This document shows positions 1 through 8,573 of a stretch of 64,000 bases of DNA, piece by piece (position 1 is the first letter of the stretch; every line of letters starts with the position of its first letter). The position numbers were made by a program, and so were the translations under genes. Below the pieces are notes generated by a model. The model was not told the origin of the DNA. It made no database searches and saw nothing but the letters and a program-made list of their open reading frames with translations. The stretch comes from Bacteroides caecigallinarum. GTDB taxonomy: Bacteria > Bacteroidota > Bacteroidia > Bacteroidales > Bacteroidaceae. The stretch is taken from assembly GCF_016902295.1 (NCBI RefSeq), contig NZ_JACJLQ010000008.1, positions 1 through 64,000 on the forward strand. The letters run 5' to 3'.

Positions 1-152
1 TCAAAAACCAGAAGATGACAGACAAAAATTATCAAAATATAAGAGTGGCATAAGCCATCTACAGCCGATTATACTACTTGAAAGCATGGAGATAGGGATA
101 ATACGGAAAAATAGAAATCATACTCTATGAAAAATGAGAAACCGATGATTAT
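1..152. other. Left-edge noncoding stretch
   Basis: I see no credible coding frame, RNA gene or repeat in these bases. They are AT-rich and lie downstream of the cysK terminator. Whatever gene lies further left is outside the window. Confidence 0.5.
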
Positions 153-199
153 ATAACGAAAAGAGGATGCATCATTTTGACACACCCTCTTTTTGTTAT
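153..199 (-). terminator. cysK terminator hairpin
   Basis: Arms at 153-166 and 186-199 pair over 14 positions with one G-T wobble. Read on the minus strand the A-rich/T-rich ends flank an AGAGG/CCTCT core, as in an intrinsic terminator. The right arm overlaps the cysK stop codon (197-199 region), so the hairpin starts inside the gene's last codons. Confidence 0.7.
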
Positions 200-1128
200 C
201 TGTCGAAAAGTTCTGTAGAGAGATATCTCTCACCTGTATCAGGTAGCAATACTACAATGTTCTTTCCTTTGTATCTGCTTTCCTGAGATAGTTTCATTGC
301 TGCGTATGCAGCCGCTCCGGATGATATTCCGCAAAGTATTCCTTCTTTATTTGCAAGCTCGCGTGCAGTCGCCATCGCGTCATCGTTCTTTACGCGGAAC
401 ACTTTGTCAATAATCTTTGTGTCAAGTGTATCAGGAATGAATCCTGCACCTATACCCTGTATCTTGTGCGGTCCCGGTTTGTCGCCTGAGATTACTGCCG
501 ATGAGTCCGGTTCTACGGCTACCAGTTCTATCGCCGGATTTTTTTCTTTCAGCTTACAGCCTGTTCCGCTTATTGTTCCTCCTGTGCCAACTCCGGCCAC
601 GAATACGTCTATTTTGCCTTCAGTGTCTCTCCATATTTCTTCGGCTGTAGTATTATAATGCGCTTCAGGGTTGGCAGGGTTGCAGAATTGCTGCAATATT
701 ACTGAGCCGGATATTTCCGAATTCAGTTCCTTCGCTTTTTCTATTGCTCCGCTCATTCCTTTGCTTCCTGTTGTCAGTACAAGTTCAGCACCGTATGCTT
801 TCAGCAGGAGCTGACGTTCGCGACTCATGGTCTCCGGCATTGTCAGTATCAGTTTGTATCCTTTGAGTCCGGCAATCCATGCCAATCCTACACCTGTGTT
901 GCCGCTTGTAGGTTCTATTATTGTTGCTCCTGGTTTGAGTATGCCTTTTTTCTCGGCATCGTTTATCATGTTGAGTGCAATCCTGTCTTTTGCGCTTCCT
1001 CCGGGATTGAACATTTCAAGCTTGGCTATAACTGTTGCTACCGAATTATGAGCTGTCTCTATATTGTTGAGTCTAAGCATCGGAGTGTTTCCGATTAGTT
1101 CTGTCAGATTGTTCTTTATGTTTTGCAT
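196..1128 (-). CDS. cysK: Cysteine synthase A (O-acetylserine sulfhydrylase)
   Basis: This 310-residue protein is a PLP-dependent beta-replacement enzyme that makes L-cysteine from O-acetylserine and sulfide in the cytoplasm. Visible family marks are the PLP lysine in NPGGSAKDR (Lys47), the substrate loop TSGNTG near residue 75 and the phosphate-binding GGTISGTG near residue 180. The length fits the CysK/CysM family, and the N-terminus ([13 protein letters not shown]) aligns with CysK starts, so the ATG at 1126-1128 is chosen. A terminator-like hairpin ends only about 22 bases before this start, so transcription either begins very close to the ATG or depends on read-through from the Lrp/DUF4491 genes. 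CysM is the only serious alternative; the sequence style favours CysK. Confidence 0.93.
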   Translation of the reverse strand: MQNIKNNLTELIGNTPMLRLNNIETAHNSVATVIAKLEMFNPGGSAKDRIALNMINDAEKKGILKPGATIIEPTSGNTGVGLAWIAGLKGYKLILTMPETMSRERQLLLKAYGAELVLTTGSKGMSGAIEKAKELNSEISGSVILQQFCNPANPEAHYNTTAEEIWRDTEGKIDVFVAGVGTGGTISGTGCKLKEKNPAIELVAVEPDSSAVISGDKPGPHKIQGIGAGFIPDTLDTKIIDKVFRVKNDDAMATARELANKEGILCGISSGAAAYAAMKLSQESRYKGKNIVVLLPDTGERYLSTELFDR

Positions 1129-1150
1129 GATTCTTCGGTTTTTATTGGAT

Positions 1151-1198
1151 AAAAAAAGAGCTCATGTGTTTCAGCAAAGAAATCCATGAACTCTTTTA
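1151..1198 (-). terminator. Terminator or attenuator between DUF4491 gene and cysK
   Basis: Arms 1154-1166 and 1185-1197 pair over 13 positions with one wobble. On the minus strand the hairpin is followed by a run of seven T residues (1151-1157 region), the classic intrinsic terminator form. It ends about 22 bases upstream of the cysK ATG, close enough to act as an attenuator of cysK. Confidence 0.7.
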
Positions 1199-1210
1199 TC
1201 TCATAAATGT

Positions 1211-1546
1211 TTATCTTTTATTATCGGAATATTTCCTGTATTCATCCTTTCTTTTAGGATTCATGGGGAACCATCCTTTCATGACTCTTTCCCTTTGTTC
1301 GAAAAGTTCCTTTATCGTCCAAAAAGATGAGAAAGAAAATACACCAAGAAGTGTGGAAACAAGGATGTTGTCGGTCATAACAGAACCTGCTATACCTAAT
1401 ATTCCAAGAAGTAGAAAAATCCACCAGCACTTTGTACCCCAATAATATTCCGCTTTTATCACTATGGGATGGAAAAGTCCTATTATAAGGAATGTACACA
1501 GGCCGATTATAATGCCTCCCGCGTTAAGTTCGGTTATGATTTCCAT
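1211..1546 (-). CDS. DUF4491 family small membrane protein
   Basis: This 111-residue protein resembles the DUF4491 family of small membrane proteins of unknown function. It has three hydrophobic stretches (about residues 11-29, 40-57 and 60-77), which suggest three membrane segments in the inner membrane. The C-terminal part EQRERVMKGWFPMNPKRK is the conserved basic tail I associate with this family. The ATG shares one base with the stop codon of the upstream Lrp-type gene (TAATG), so the two are probably translationally coupled. A terminator follows. No catalytic residues are evident and I assign no function. Confidence 0.8.
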   Translation of the reverse strand: MEIITELNAGGIIIGLCTFLIIGLFHPIVIKAEYYWGTKCWWIFLLLGILGIAGSVMTDNILVSTLLGVFSFSSFWTIKELFEQRERVMKGWFPMNPKRKDEYRKYSDNKR

Positions 1547-2010
1547 TATTTATCCAAATGAATAGGAATTTCTTTCTTGATACTTTGTTCCAAAGAAATC
1601 AGTGTCTCTGTGGCGGTAACACCGGGAATTTCCTGAATGCGTGAGTTCAAGAGGTCCATAAGATGTTCGTTATCTGTTGAATACAGCTTTGTAAGCATAG
1701 TGTAAGGGCCTGTTGTAAAGTGACATTCTACAATTTCAGGTATCTTCTTTAACTCTGCTACTACGCTTTTATACATAGAACCTTTTTCAAGCTTTATACC
1801 TACGTATGTGCAAGTCATGTATCCAAGGCTCTTAGGATTTACATTATAGCCTGAACCGATGATTACACCAAGGTCTATCAAACGCTGTACACGCTGGTGA
1901 ATTGCTGCACGTGATACTCCGCATTCTGCTGCTACGTCTTTGAAAGGAATACGTGCATTCTGAGAGATAATTTCCAGAATCTGTTTGTCTAATTTATCAA
2001 TCTTTTCCAT
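1546..2010 (-). CDS. Lrp/AsnC family transcriptional regulator
   Basis: This 154-residue protein has an N-terminal AsnC-type winged helix-turn-helix (LDKQILEIISQNARIPF, then CGVSRAAIHQRVQRL) and a C-terminal RAM/ligand-binding domain from about residue 65. Such regulators form octamers and usually sense amino acids. The frame is open for another 35 codons upstream, but that extension is AT-rich, has no family counterpart and spans the -7 box at 2042-2049, so I start at the ATG at 2008-2010 (MEKIDKLDKQ). It is coupled to the DUF4491 gene and lies before cysK, which makes sulfur or amino-acid control an attractive but unproven idea. Lrp, AsnC or a local paralogue cannot be told apart here. Confidence 0.9.
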   Translation of the reverse strand: MEKIDKLDKQILEIISQNARIPFKDVAAECGVSRAAIHQRVQRLIDLGVIIGSGYNVNPKSLGYMTCTYVGIKLEKGSMYKSVVAELKKIPEIVECHFTTGPYTMLTKLYSTDNEHLMDLLNSRIQEIPGVTATETLISLEQSIKKEIPIHLDK

Positions 2011-2041
2011 AATCGTGTGTATTGTTATATCATTTTGTAAG

Positions 2042-2049
2042 CAAATGTA
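2042..2049 (-). promoter_or_regulatory. -7 box of the Lrp/AsnC gene
   Basis: The minus strand reads TACATTTG, matching the Bacteroidetes TAnnTTTG -7 consensus, 31 bases before the ATG. A convincing -33 TTTG at the usual spacing is not seen. Its position inside the longer open frame supports the shorter start. Confidence 0.65.
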
Positions 2050-2250
2050 GAAAAACTTTTTTATTAATTCGTTATTATCGTCAAAAAAACATTCTTTTTT
2101 TAATAAAAAGAGCATATTAACTGTTAGATAACAATATTTTTTATAGTTTTGTTTTGTAAAACATATATAAACTAACTAAATGTTATAAACATTAGTATAA
2201 GGCAAATTGTTCTTTATGTCAGAATTGTAACATATTATCATTATTTCTGT

Positions 2251-2258
2251 TAACTTTG
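2251..2258 (+). promoter_or_regulatory. -7 box of the Nudix-TPR-barrel operon
   Basis: The plus strand reads TAACTTTG, matching TAnnTTTG, with a TTG at 2225-2227 as a possible -33 element (23-base gap, slightly long). The predicted transcript would have a leader of about 20 bases. Confidence 0.65.
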
Positions 2259-2283
2259 CCACTGTAACTAAACTTGTGTGATT

Positions 2284-2808
2284 ATGCACCCTTTACATCT
2301 ATTCAATTATTGCCCTAAATGTGGTTCGGCTCATTTTGAAGAACATAACTTTAAATCAAAGAAATGTGCTGATTGCGGCTTTGTGTATTATTTCAATTCG
2401 AGTGCCGCGACTGTTGCCTTTATTCTTAATTCCAAAAACGAACTTCTTGTATGCAGACGTGCCAAAGAACCTGCCAAGGGTACACTTGACCTGTCAGGAG
2501 GATTTATAGATATGTACGAAACTGCGGAAGAAGGTGTGGCTCGTGAGGTTAAGGAAGAAACGGGACTTGATGTGGTGAGAGCCGAGTATCTGTTCTCTTA
2601 TCCGAATACTTATCTTTATTCGGGATTTCTTGTACATACGCTTGATATGTTCTTCCTTTGCAGGGTGGATGATGACACGGCATTGGGAGCGATGGACGAT
2701 GTGGCGGAAACTTTCTGGATGCCTATGGATAAGATAAACCCAGAGGAGTTCGGATTGGATTCTGTACGTAAAGGGGTTGAACGTTTTATTAAAGAACATA
2801 CAAAATAA
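2284..2808 (+). CDS. Nudix hydrolase with N-terminal zinc ribbon
   Basis: The 174-residue product begins with a zinc ribbon (CPKCG near residue 10, CADCG near residue 29) followed by a Nudix domain. The Nudix box is complete: GGFIDMYE, then REVKEETGL, matching Gx5Ex7REUxEExGU, so metal binding and pyrophosphate hydrolysis are expected. The arrangement recalls NADH pyrophosphatase (NudC) and related ADP-ribose enzymes, but the substrate cannot be read from sequence. A GTG at 2278 is in frame; I prefer the ATG at 2284 because it gives the natural MHPLHLFNYCPKCG start. Only 8 bases separate it from the TPR gene, so it heads that operon. Confidence 0.9.
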   Translation: MHPLHLFNYCPKCGSAHFEEHNFKSKKCADCGFVYYFNSSAATVAFILNSKNELLVCRRAKEPAKGTLDLSGGFIDMYETAEEGVAREVKEETGLDVVRAEYLFSYPNTYLYSGFLVHTLDMFFLCRVDDDTALGAMDDVAETFWMPMDKINPEEFGLDSVRKGVERFIKEHTK

Positions 2809-2816
2809 TTATATAT

Positions 2817-5800
2817 ATGAAGAATAAGAGGAATGCATTGATGGCAGGATTGCTTCTTGTTATGCCTATGGCTGTAGGAGCGCAACAGGTCCAGCCGTTG
2901 ACGGGTTCGTGCAGACTGTTTGATGATGGTAAGCAGTTATTCCTGCGTCATGATTACGCGGCGGCACGCCAGACACTGATGCAATATGTAAATGCCGGCG
3001 ACTGTTCAGAGTTTATGGACGAAGCGGAATATATGTTGGCATGTACCGCATACGAACTGAACTTGCCTGACCGTATGGAAAGGCTTGAGTCATATCTCTC
3101 CGCCCATCCTGAATCAAGATATAAGAATAGAGTACAGGCTCTTGTAGCGTCGGTCTATTTCTTCGACAATGATTACCTTAAAGCTATAGCTTCGTACAGA
3201 GGTTGTGATTTCGATGCATTGGGTAACGAGGAAAGGGATGACAATGTTTATCGTTTGGCGCAGTCGTATCAGCAGATAGGAAATACAACTGAAGCCGCGG
3301 CCTGGTTTACTGTCCTTAAATCCGGCAGCAGCAAGTATGCGGATGATGCTACATACAATTTAGCATATATAGACTATTCAAACGGCAGATACTCACAGGC
3401 GATGAAAGGTTTTGTTGCTGTTTGTGGAAATAAGAACTACGCCCAGCTTGCTCCTTATTATATGGCCGATATAAGTCTTATTACGGGAGACTATGCAAAG
3501 GCCCGTTCTGTCGCTGACGAATATCTGAAAAATTATCCTGGAAATGAGAAGACTGTAGAAATGAGGCGTATAGCAGGTGAGGCTGCTTATGCCCAAAAGA
3601 ACTATAGCGATGCTGTCCGTAACCTTTCGGCATATTGCAATGAGGTGTCAAACCCTCAGCGTAATGCTCTTTATAAACTTGGAATGAGTTATTATTATAC
3701 ACAGGTTTACTCTGAGGCTGCAGCTTCTCTTGGCAGAGTTACCGGTCCTGATGACGATATGTCGCAGAATGCTTATCTTCACATGGGACTTGCATATCTA
3801 AATTTGAAAGAGCGTAATCAGGCACGAATGGCTTTCGAACAGGCGGCTGCATCCAACCGCAATATGCAGATAAAGGAGCAGGCTCTTTACAACTATGCCT
3901 TGTGTATTCACGAAACATCGTATTCCCCGTTTGCTGAGTCTGTCACGGTGTTCGAACGTTTCCTGAATGAATTCCCTCATTCTCAATATACCGACAAGGT
4001 GAATGATTATCTTATCGAGGTGTATATGAACACTCGCAGTTATATGGCTGCCTTGAACTCCATTGCTAAAATCAGCCAGCCTGGAACGCGAATATTGGAA
4101 GCAAAACAGAAACTGCTGTTCCGTCTTGGTACACAGGCTTTTGCCCAGGCTTCGTTCGAGAATGCCATAGACTATTTCTCTCAGTCGCTTCAGCTTGGCA
4201 GATATAATGCACAGACCAAAGCTGACTCATATTTCTGGCGTGGTGAGGCAAAATACCGTCTTGACAGGTTTGCACAGGCGGCTGCCGACTATAGACAGTA
4301 TATGGAATTTGCCACAGACAAGAAGAGTATGGAGTATGGTCTTGCTCTTTATAACATGGGATATACATCGTTCAAACAGAAGAATTACGATAAGGCTCTG
4401 ACATGGTTCGTGAGATGTGCAGATACGGATGCTGCCATAGATGCTTCGGTGAGAGGTGACGCATGCAACCGTGCCGGCGACTGCTATTTCTATGCACGCC
4501 GTTTCGATGAGGCCAGGGCTCAATATGCGAGAGCAGTAACCATCGAACCGTCGTATGGAGACTATTCATTATTCCAGGAAGCTTTCGTAAAAGGATTGCA
4601 GCGTGATTATACAGGAAAGATAGAGACACTGAACACCCTTTTTTCTAAATATCCTTCATCGCAGTATATTGACGATGCTTTGTATGAACAGGGACGTGCA
4701 TTCGTGCAGATGGAACAGGCGGACAATGCTATAGGACGTTATAAGATTCTTGTTGAGAAATGGCCTGAAAGCCAGTTGGCCCGCAAGGCGGCAAGTGAGA
4801 TAGCATTGCTTTATTATCAGAATGACAAATTCAATGAAGCTATCGCAGCATATAAGAAGGTAATTGCAGACTATCCGGGAAGTGAAGAGGCAAGGATGGC
4901 ACAGCGTGACCTGAAATCTGTATATATAGATATAAATAAGGTGGACGAATATATGTCGTATGCATCGTCTTTGCCTGGTGGGGCAAACTTCGATGTGAAT
5001 GAGAGAGATTCACTGACCTATGTAGCTGCTGAACGTGTTTATATGCGTGGAAACATTGCTGAGGCCAAGAATAGCTTTACTTCGTATCTGCAGTCATTCC
5101 CGCAGGGCGCATTCAGCGTGAATGCTTCGTATTATCTTGGTATCATAGCATATAACGAAAAGGATTACCAGGGGGCTGCAACATATCTGAACAAGGTACT
5201 GGAATATCCTGACAGCAAATTCTCTACAGAGGCTATGACACTGTGCGCACAAATGGCTTATAACGGTAAAGAATATGGCCGATCACTGGAACTTTATAAG
5301 CGTTTGTCGGACCGTGCAGGAAATCAGGAAGAACGTCTTCAGGCACAGACCGGTGCTTTGCGCAGCGCATATATGGCTGGAGATACAAACGAAACTATCA
5401 GTGCCGCATCGGCTATGATGGCTCACAGCAAGCTTGCACCTGAACTGGAAAACGAGGCAAGATACTATAGAGCAAAGGCATTTATCAAGAACGGACAGAG
5501 CAATGAGGCTCTTGCTGACCTGAAAGTGCTTGCCGGAGATACAAGAAATGTTTATGGTGCAGAAGCCAAATATCTGGTGGCACAGATTTACTTCGACGAA
5601 GGAAAAACTGAGGCTGCAGAGAATGAGGTCCTTCAGTATATTGAAGTCAGCACACCGCATGCTTATTGGCTTGCAAGAAGCTTTGTGCTGTTAAGTGATG
5701 TATATGTTAAACTCGGACGCAAACTGGATGCAAAACAGTATCTGTTGTCTCTGCAGCAGAACTATCAGGCAGACGATGACATAGCGGAAATGATAGAAAC

Positions 5801-5825
5801 CAGATTGGCTAAACTTAACCAGTAA
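2817..5825 (+). CDS. Large secreted TPR-repeat protein
   Basis: This 1002-residue protein has a signal peptide (MKNKRNALMAGLLLVMPMAVGAQ, cleavage after about residue 22) and then tetratricopeptide-like helix pairs along nearly its whole length, with recurrent A..Y, Y.....A..Y and YPxS motifs. It has no lipobox and no catalytic domain, so a soluble periplasmic scaffold or adaptor role is most likely. The TPR style resembles CpoB/BamD-type envelope proteins. It lies 8 bases after the Nudix gene and 5 bases before an outer-membrane barrel gene, which suggests that it works with that barrel. The precise function is unknown. Confidence 0.85.
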   Translation: MKNKRNALMAGLLLVMPMAVGAQQVQPLTGSCRLFDDGKQLFLRHDYAAARQTLMQYVNAGDCSEFMDEAEYMLACTAYELNLPDRMERLESYLSAHPESRYKNRVQALVASVYFFDNDYLKAIASYRGCDFDALGNEERDDNVYRLAQSYQQIGNTTEAAAWFTVLKSGSSKYADDATYNLAYIDYSNGRYSQAMKGFVAVCGNKNYAQLAPYYMADISLITGDYAKARSVADEYLKNYPGNEKTVEMRRIAGEAAYAQKNYSDAVRNLSAYCNEVSNPQRNALYKLGMSYYYTQVYSEAAASLGRVTGPDDDMSQNAYLHMGLAYLNLKERNQARMAFEQAAASNRNMQIKEQALYNYALCIHETSYSPFAESVTVFERFLNEFPHSQYTDKVNDYLIEVYMNTRSYMAALNSIAKISQPGTRILEAKQKLLFRLGTQAFAQASFENAIDYFSQSLQLGRYNAQTKADSYFWRGEAKYRLDRFAQAAADYRQYMEFATDKKSMEYGLALYNMGYTSFKQKNYDKALTWFVRCADTDAAIDASVRGDACNRAGDCYFYARRFDEARAQYARAVTIEPSYGDYSLFQEAFVKGLQRDYTGKIETLNTLFSKYPSSQYIDDALYEQGRAFVQMEQADNAIGRYKILVEKWPESQLARKAASEIALLYYQNDKFNEAIAAYKKVIADYPGSEEARMAQRDLKSVYIDINKVDEYMSYASSLPGGANFDVNERDSLTYVAAERVYMRGNIAEAKNSFTSYLQSFPQGAFSVNASYYLGIIAYNEKDYQGAATYLNKVLEYPDSKFSTEAMTLCAQMAYNGKEYGRSLELYKRLSDRAGNQEERLQAQTGALRSAYMAGDTNETISAASAMMAHSKLAPELENEARYYRAKAFIKNGQSNEALADLKVLAGDTRNVYGAEAKYLVAQIYFDEGKTEAAENEVLQYIEVSTPHAYWLARSFVLLSDVYVKLGRKLDAKQYLLSLQQNYQADDDIAEMIETRLAKLNQ

Positions 5826-5830
5826 CGACA

Positions 5831-7564
5831 ATGAAGAAATATAGAAAACAGATTTTGATATGTGCCGGACTTGTCACACTGACTAATGTGGCGGCACAAC
5901 AGCAACAGAAGAATGACTCTACCGTAAACCGTACGGTGGTGGTGGAGAACCAGTATAATCCGGAGGTGATGGATGCATTCAAGGTGAATGTATTGCCCAA
6001 AATAGAGGAGCCGACTGTGGCGAAAACACAGATTAACTATGCATCGTCTGTGCATCAGATGAACAATTTCCCTGTATATCACATGGATGTTATGAATAGG
6101 GATGTTACAGAGGATAAGGCAAGAAGAGGCTATGTGCGTCTGTCTTATGGCAACAGAAACAATACCGACCTGAAAGGTTCATATTTGTGGAATATCACCG
6201 ACAGGGATGTTTTGGATGTAATGGCTACTTTCCATGGGTATTCAGGCAATATAGGAGCAGGATATGATTTTGATCCGGTGACGGATATACCGACTCTTAA
6301 TTACGATAAAGAGTGGAAGCATCGTTTCTTCCGTACAGGTGCTTCGCTTAAATATACTCACGATTTCGATAAGGTGAGCATGTACGTAGGCGGTAATTTT
6401 GCATCGCAGGTATTCAGCTATATGCCTGATGTACAGTTGTCAGCGTCAACATCACAGACTGAAGAGAAAATAGATGTACCTTCGTTCGGACATCAGTTGT
6501 TCATGTCAGGTGGTGGATATGTAGGTGTATCTTCTGTGAAAGATGCTCTTCCGGTAGAATTCGGTTTACAGACGGGATATAAGATGTTCAACCGCAAACA
6601 TGGTATATATATTCCGGGAAGCATGTCGGAGAGTGTTGTACATACTCAAGGATATATTTCAGCTGGGATTGATGACAGACAGGATGTAGGTGTATTATTG
6701 GGTATGGACAATGTGTTCTATGACAAGTCGTTCAGCAACTATTCACTGATAAAGCTTCGTCCTTATTATTCGGTAAGTACAGAATCTGTATCTTTTACTG
6801 CCGGAGTGAATGTGGATTTCCAGATTTCGAACGATGGCGGACTGAAACTTTCGCCGGATGTAAAGTTTGATTATACATTTGCCGACAATTATGTGCTTTA
6901 TGTTCATGTTACGGGTAATACACGTCTGAATGATTTCGGAACAATAAACGGTTTCTCTCCGTTCTGGGTGCAATCTCCAATTTATAATTTCCCTTTGCAA
7001 CTGAATACTTCATACACTCCGTATGATGCTAAAATTGGTCTGAAGGCATCGCCGGTTGCGGGTCTCGGATTGGGAATATATGGCGGTTATCGTGAGACAA
7101 GAAACGAACTCTTCTCTATGCCTTATGCAGATGGAGGAGGTATTTATAATGGAATAGCGCAGGCAAAAGCCCGTGTGGCATATGCAGGTTTTTCTGTTGA
7201 TTATTCGTTCAGGGATATGCTGGACTTTGGTCTTAACGGTAATTTCTACAGCTGGAATGTTCAGAAGGAAATGGAGCAGCTGTTATGGCTCAAACCGCTT
7301 TACAGTATCGGATTTAATGCACGTGCCAAAGTGTTCAAAGGCTTACATGCAACGGCAGAATATACTTTCGAAGGCCGCAAGAAGACTTTGGGTATAAAGG
7401 CTGATGCCGTGAACGAACTGAATATTGGGGCAGAATATCTGTTCAACGACAGGGTGAATGTATTCCTGAAGCTAAATAACCTTTTGAACAAGAACTATGT
7501 GACAGAAAACGGCTATCCTGTTCAGGGCTTCAATGTGATGGCGGGAGTAAGTCTGAATTTCTGA
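5831..7564 (+). CDS. Outer-membrane beta-barrel protein, TonB-receptor-like without plug
   Basis: This 577-residue protein has a signal peptide ending near ...TNVAAQ, a short glutamine-rich and polar N-terminus, then alternating amphipathic strands and a terminal aromatic (..AGVSLNF), the BAM recognition signal of outer-membrane barrels. The final third (YLFNDRVNVFLKLNNLLNKNY) resembles the end of TonB-dependent receptors. It is too short to hold a full plug plus 22 strands and no plug motif is visible, so it is not a SusC-type transporter. It follows the TPR gene by 5 bases and a strong hairpin ends the operon. Export, anchoring or channel activity are possible; none is shown. Confidence 0.8.
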   Translation: MKKYRKQILICAGLVTLTNVAAQQQQKNDSTVNRTVVVENQYNPEVMDAFKVNVLPKIEEPTVAKTQINYASSVHQMNNFPVYHMDVMNRDVTEDKARRGYVRLSYGNRNNTDLKGSYLWNITDRDVLDVMATFHGYSGNIGAGYDFDPVTDIPTLNYDKEWKHRFFRTGASLKYTHDFDKVSMYVGGNFASQVFSYMPDVQLSASTSQTEEKIDVPSFGHQLFMSGGGYVGVSSVKDALPVEFGLQTGYKMFNRKHGIYIPGSMSESVVHTQGYISAGIDDRQDVGVLLGMDNVFYDKSFSNYSLIKLRPYYSVSTESVSFTAGVNVDFQISNDGGLKLSPDVKFDYTFADNYVLYVHVTGNTRLNDFGTINGFSPFWVQSPIYNFPLQLNTSYTPYDAKIGLKASPVAGLGLGIYGGYRETRNELFSMPYADGGGIYNGIAQAKARVAYAGFSVDYSFRDMLDFGLNGNFYSWNVQKEMEQLLWLKPLYSIGFNARAKVFKGLHATAEYTFEGRKKTLGIKADAVNELNIGAEYLFNDRVNVFLKLNNLLNKNYVTENGYPVQGFNVMAGVSLNF

Positions 7565-7601
7565 TAAACTCAGATAAAAATAATCACTGTTAAACTACTA
7601 T

Positions 7602-7661
7602 TTATCCCCTGTTTGGAATTGTTTGGCAAATACATGTAAACAGTTTCTAAACAGGGGATAA
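7602..7661 (+). terminator. Terminator of the Nudix-TPR-barrel operon
   Basis: Perfect 13-base arms at 7602-7614 and 7649-7661 are followed by TTGTTTTCTCTCTTT. The loop is long (34 bases) and itself partly self-complementary. Confidence 0.75.
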
Positions 7662-7744
7662 TTGTTTTCTCTCTTTATTGGTTGTTTCTAGACTGCAGAT
7701 ACTCAGTCTTTATACTTCTATGGGAAGCTGGTGTTATGCGAAAC

Positions 7745-7772
7745 GCAGAACTGAGTTTATATCAGTTTCTGC
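7745..7772 (-). terminator. Possible hairpin at the end of the DUF3109 gene
   Basis: Arms 7745-7754 and 7762-7772 pair with a one-base bulge and surround the DUF3109 stop codon (7757-7759). The downstream T content on the minus strand is poor, so a terminator role is uncertain. Confidence 0.35.
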
Positions 7773-8338
7773 TTCTTCAGTTCCTCTGCCACATTCTCCA
7801 GCTCGTCATACCATGCCTGACCGAACTTTCTTATCAGCGGCTCTTTCAGAAATTTATAGACCGGCAGGTTCTCTTTCTTCCCAAGTAAAACCGCAGCTTT
7901 ACATACGTCCCATCTGTGATAGTTTACAGCCTTGAAAGGGCCGTAATCGCCTATTCTGATAGGATACAGATGACAAGATATCGGTTTGTAGAAATTACAT
8001 TTGCCTTCGCGGTAGGCTTTTTCTATTGCGCAATAACAGTAGCCTTTCTCGTCGTAACATGTGAAAACACAATCTTTGCCGTTTACGATGGAAGTCACCA
8101 GGTCACCGTCCTGGTCGGTATAAACCACTCCCTGTTTGTCTATCACGGCGCGTGCTTCCGGCGAAAGCTCATTCCATATCACCGGGAGTACTTCCTCCAG
8201 TTTTTCCACCTCGTCGAGCTCTACCGGTGCGCCGGCATCTCCCTCTATACAGCACTCTCCCTTGCAGGCATCAAGATTGCAAAGGAACTTCTCGCGGAAT
8301 ACGTCGAGGCTTACTACTACATCGTCTATCTGAACCAT
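7757..8338 (-). CDS. DUF3109 family cysteine-rich protein
   Basis: This 193-residue cytoplasmic protein matches the DUF3109 family. It is notable for cysteine clusters: CNLDACKGECC near residues 20-30 and a second group CVFTCYDEKGYCYC through CNFYKPISCHLYP in the middle. The pattern recalls the YkgJ-type zinc or iron-sulfur cluster family, so metal binding is likely although the reaction is unknown. It has its own TAnnTTTG promoter and is convergent with the outer-membrane barrel operon. The start ATG (8336-8338) lies 18 bases after the -7 box. Confidence 0.85.
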   Translation of the reverse strand: MVQIDDVVVSLDVFREKFLCNLDACKGECCIEGDAGAPVELDEVEKLEEVLPVIWNELSPEARAVIDKQGVVYTDQDGDLVTSIVNGKDCVFTCYDEKGYCYCAIEKAYREGKCNFYKPISCHLYPIRIGDYGPFKAVNYHRWDVCKAAVLLGKKENLPVYKFLKEPLIRKFGQAWYDELENVAEELKKQKLI

Positions 8339-8355
8339 AAAGTATATTTTTTATG

Positions 8356-8363
8356 CAAAGATA
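8356..8363 (-). promoter_or_regulatory. -7 box of the DUF3109 gene
   Basis: The minus strand reads TATCTTTG, a match to TAnnTTTG, 17 bases before the start codon. Confidence 0.65.
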
Positions 8364-8496
8364 AGTCATAGTGGGTATATTCTTGTTATCATACAGAAAA
8401 AAAACTAATGCGATGCCTGCTATCCGGTTTTCACGATATTGTGCCCAAGCGCGGAATAAATGAGACATTAAATGATAAAACGATGCGATATTCACA

Positions 8497-8510
8497 TTTT
8501 TTTTTTTTTT
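8497..8510. repeat. T14 homopolymer upstream of the fimbrillin-type cassette
   Basis: Fourteen consecutive T residues run into the -33 TTTG of the promoter that reads into the small ORF and the lipoprotein gene. Homopolymers of this length are prone to slippage. It is the longest single-base run I noticed in the window. Confidence 0.8.
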
Positions 8511-8541
8511 GTGACATCTTAATGAAAAAACACTATATTTG
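8508..8541 (+). promoter_or_regulatory. Promoter of the small ORF and fimbrillin-type lipoprotein
   Basis: A -33 TTTG (8508-8511) and a -7 TATATTTG (8534-8541) are separated by 22 bases, close to the Bacteroidetes norm. The predicted start lies about 25 bases before the small ORF at 8574. Confidence 0.7.
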
Positions 8542-8573
8542 CTTTTGATGTTTCATTTATAAATAAATTGAAT

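Noticed and set aside
2011-2115. N-terminal extension of the Lrp/AsnC protein
   Set aside because: The extension is AT-rich, lacks family similarity and contains the -7 box at 2042-2049.
5831-7564. SusC-type TonB-dependent transporter
   Set aside because: 577 residues are too few for plug plus barrel, no plug motif is visible and no SusD gene follows.
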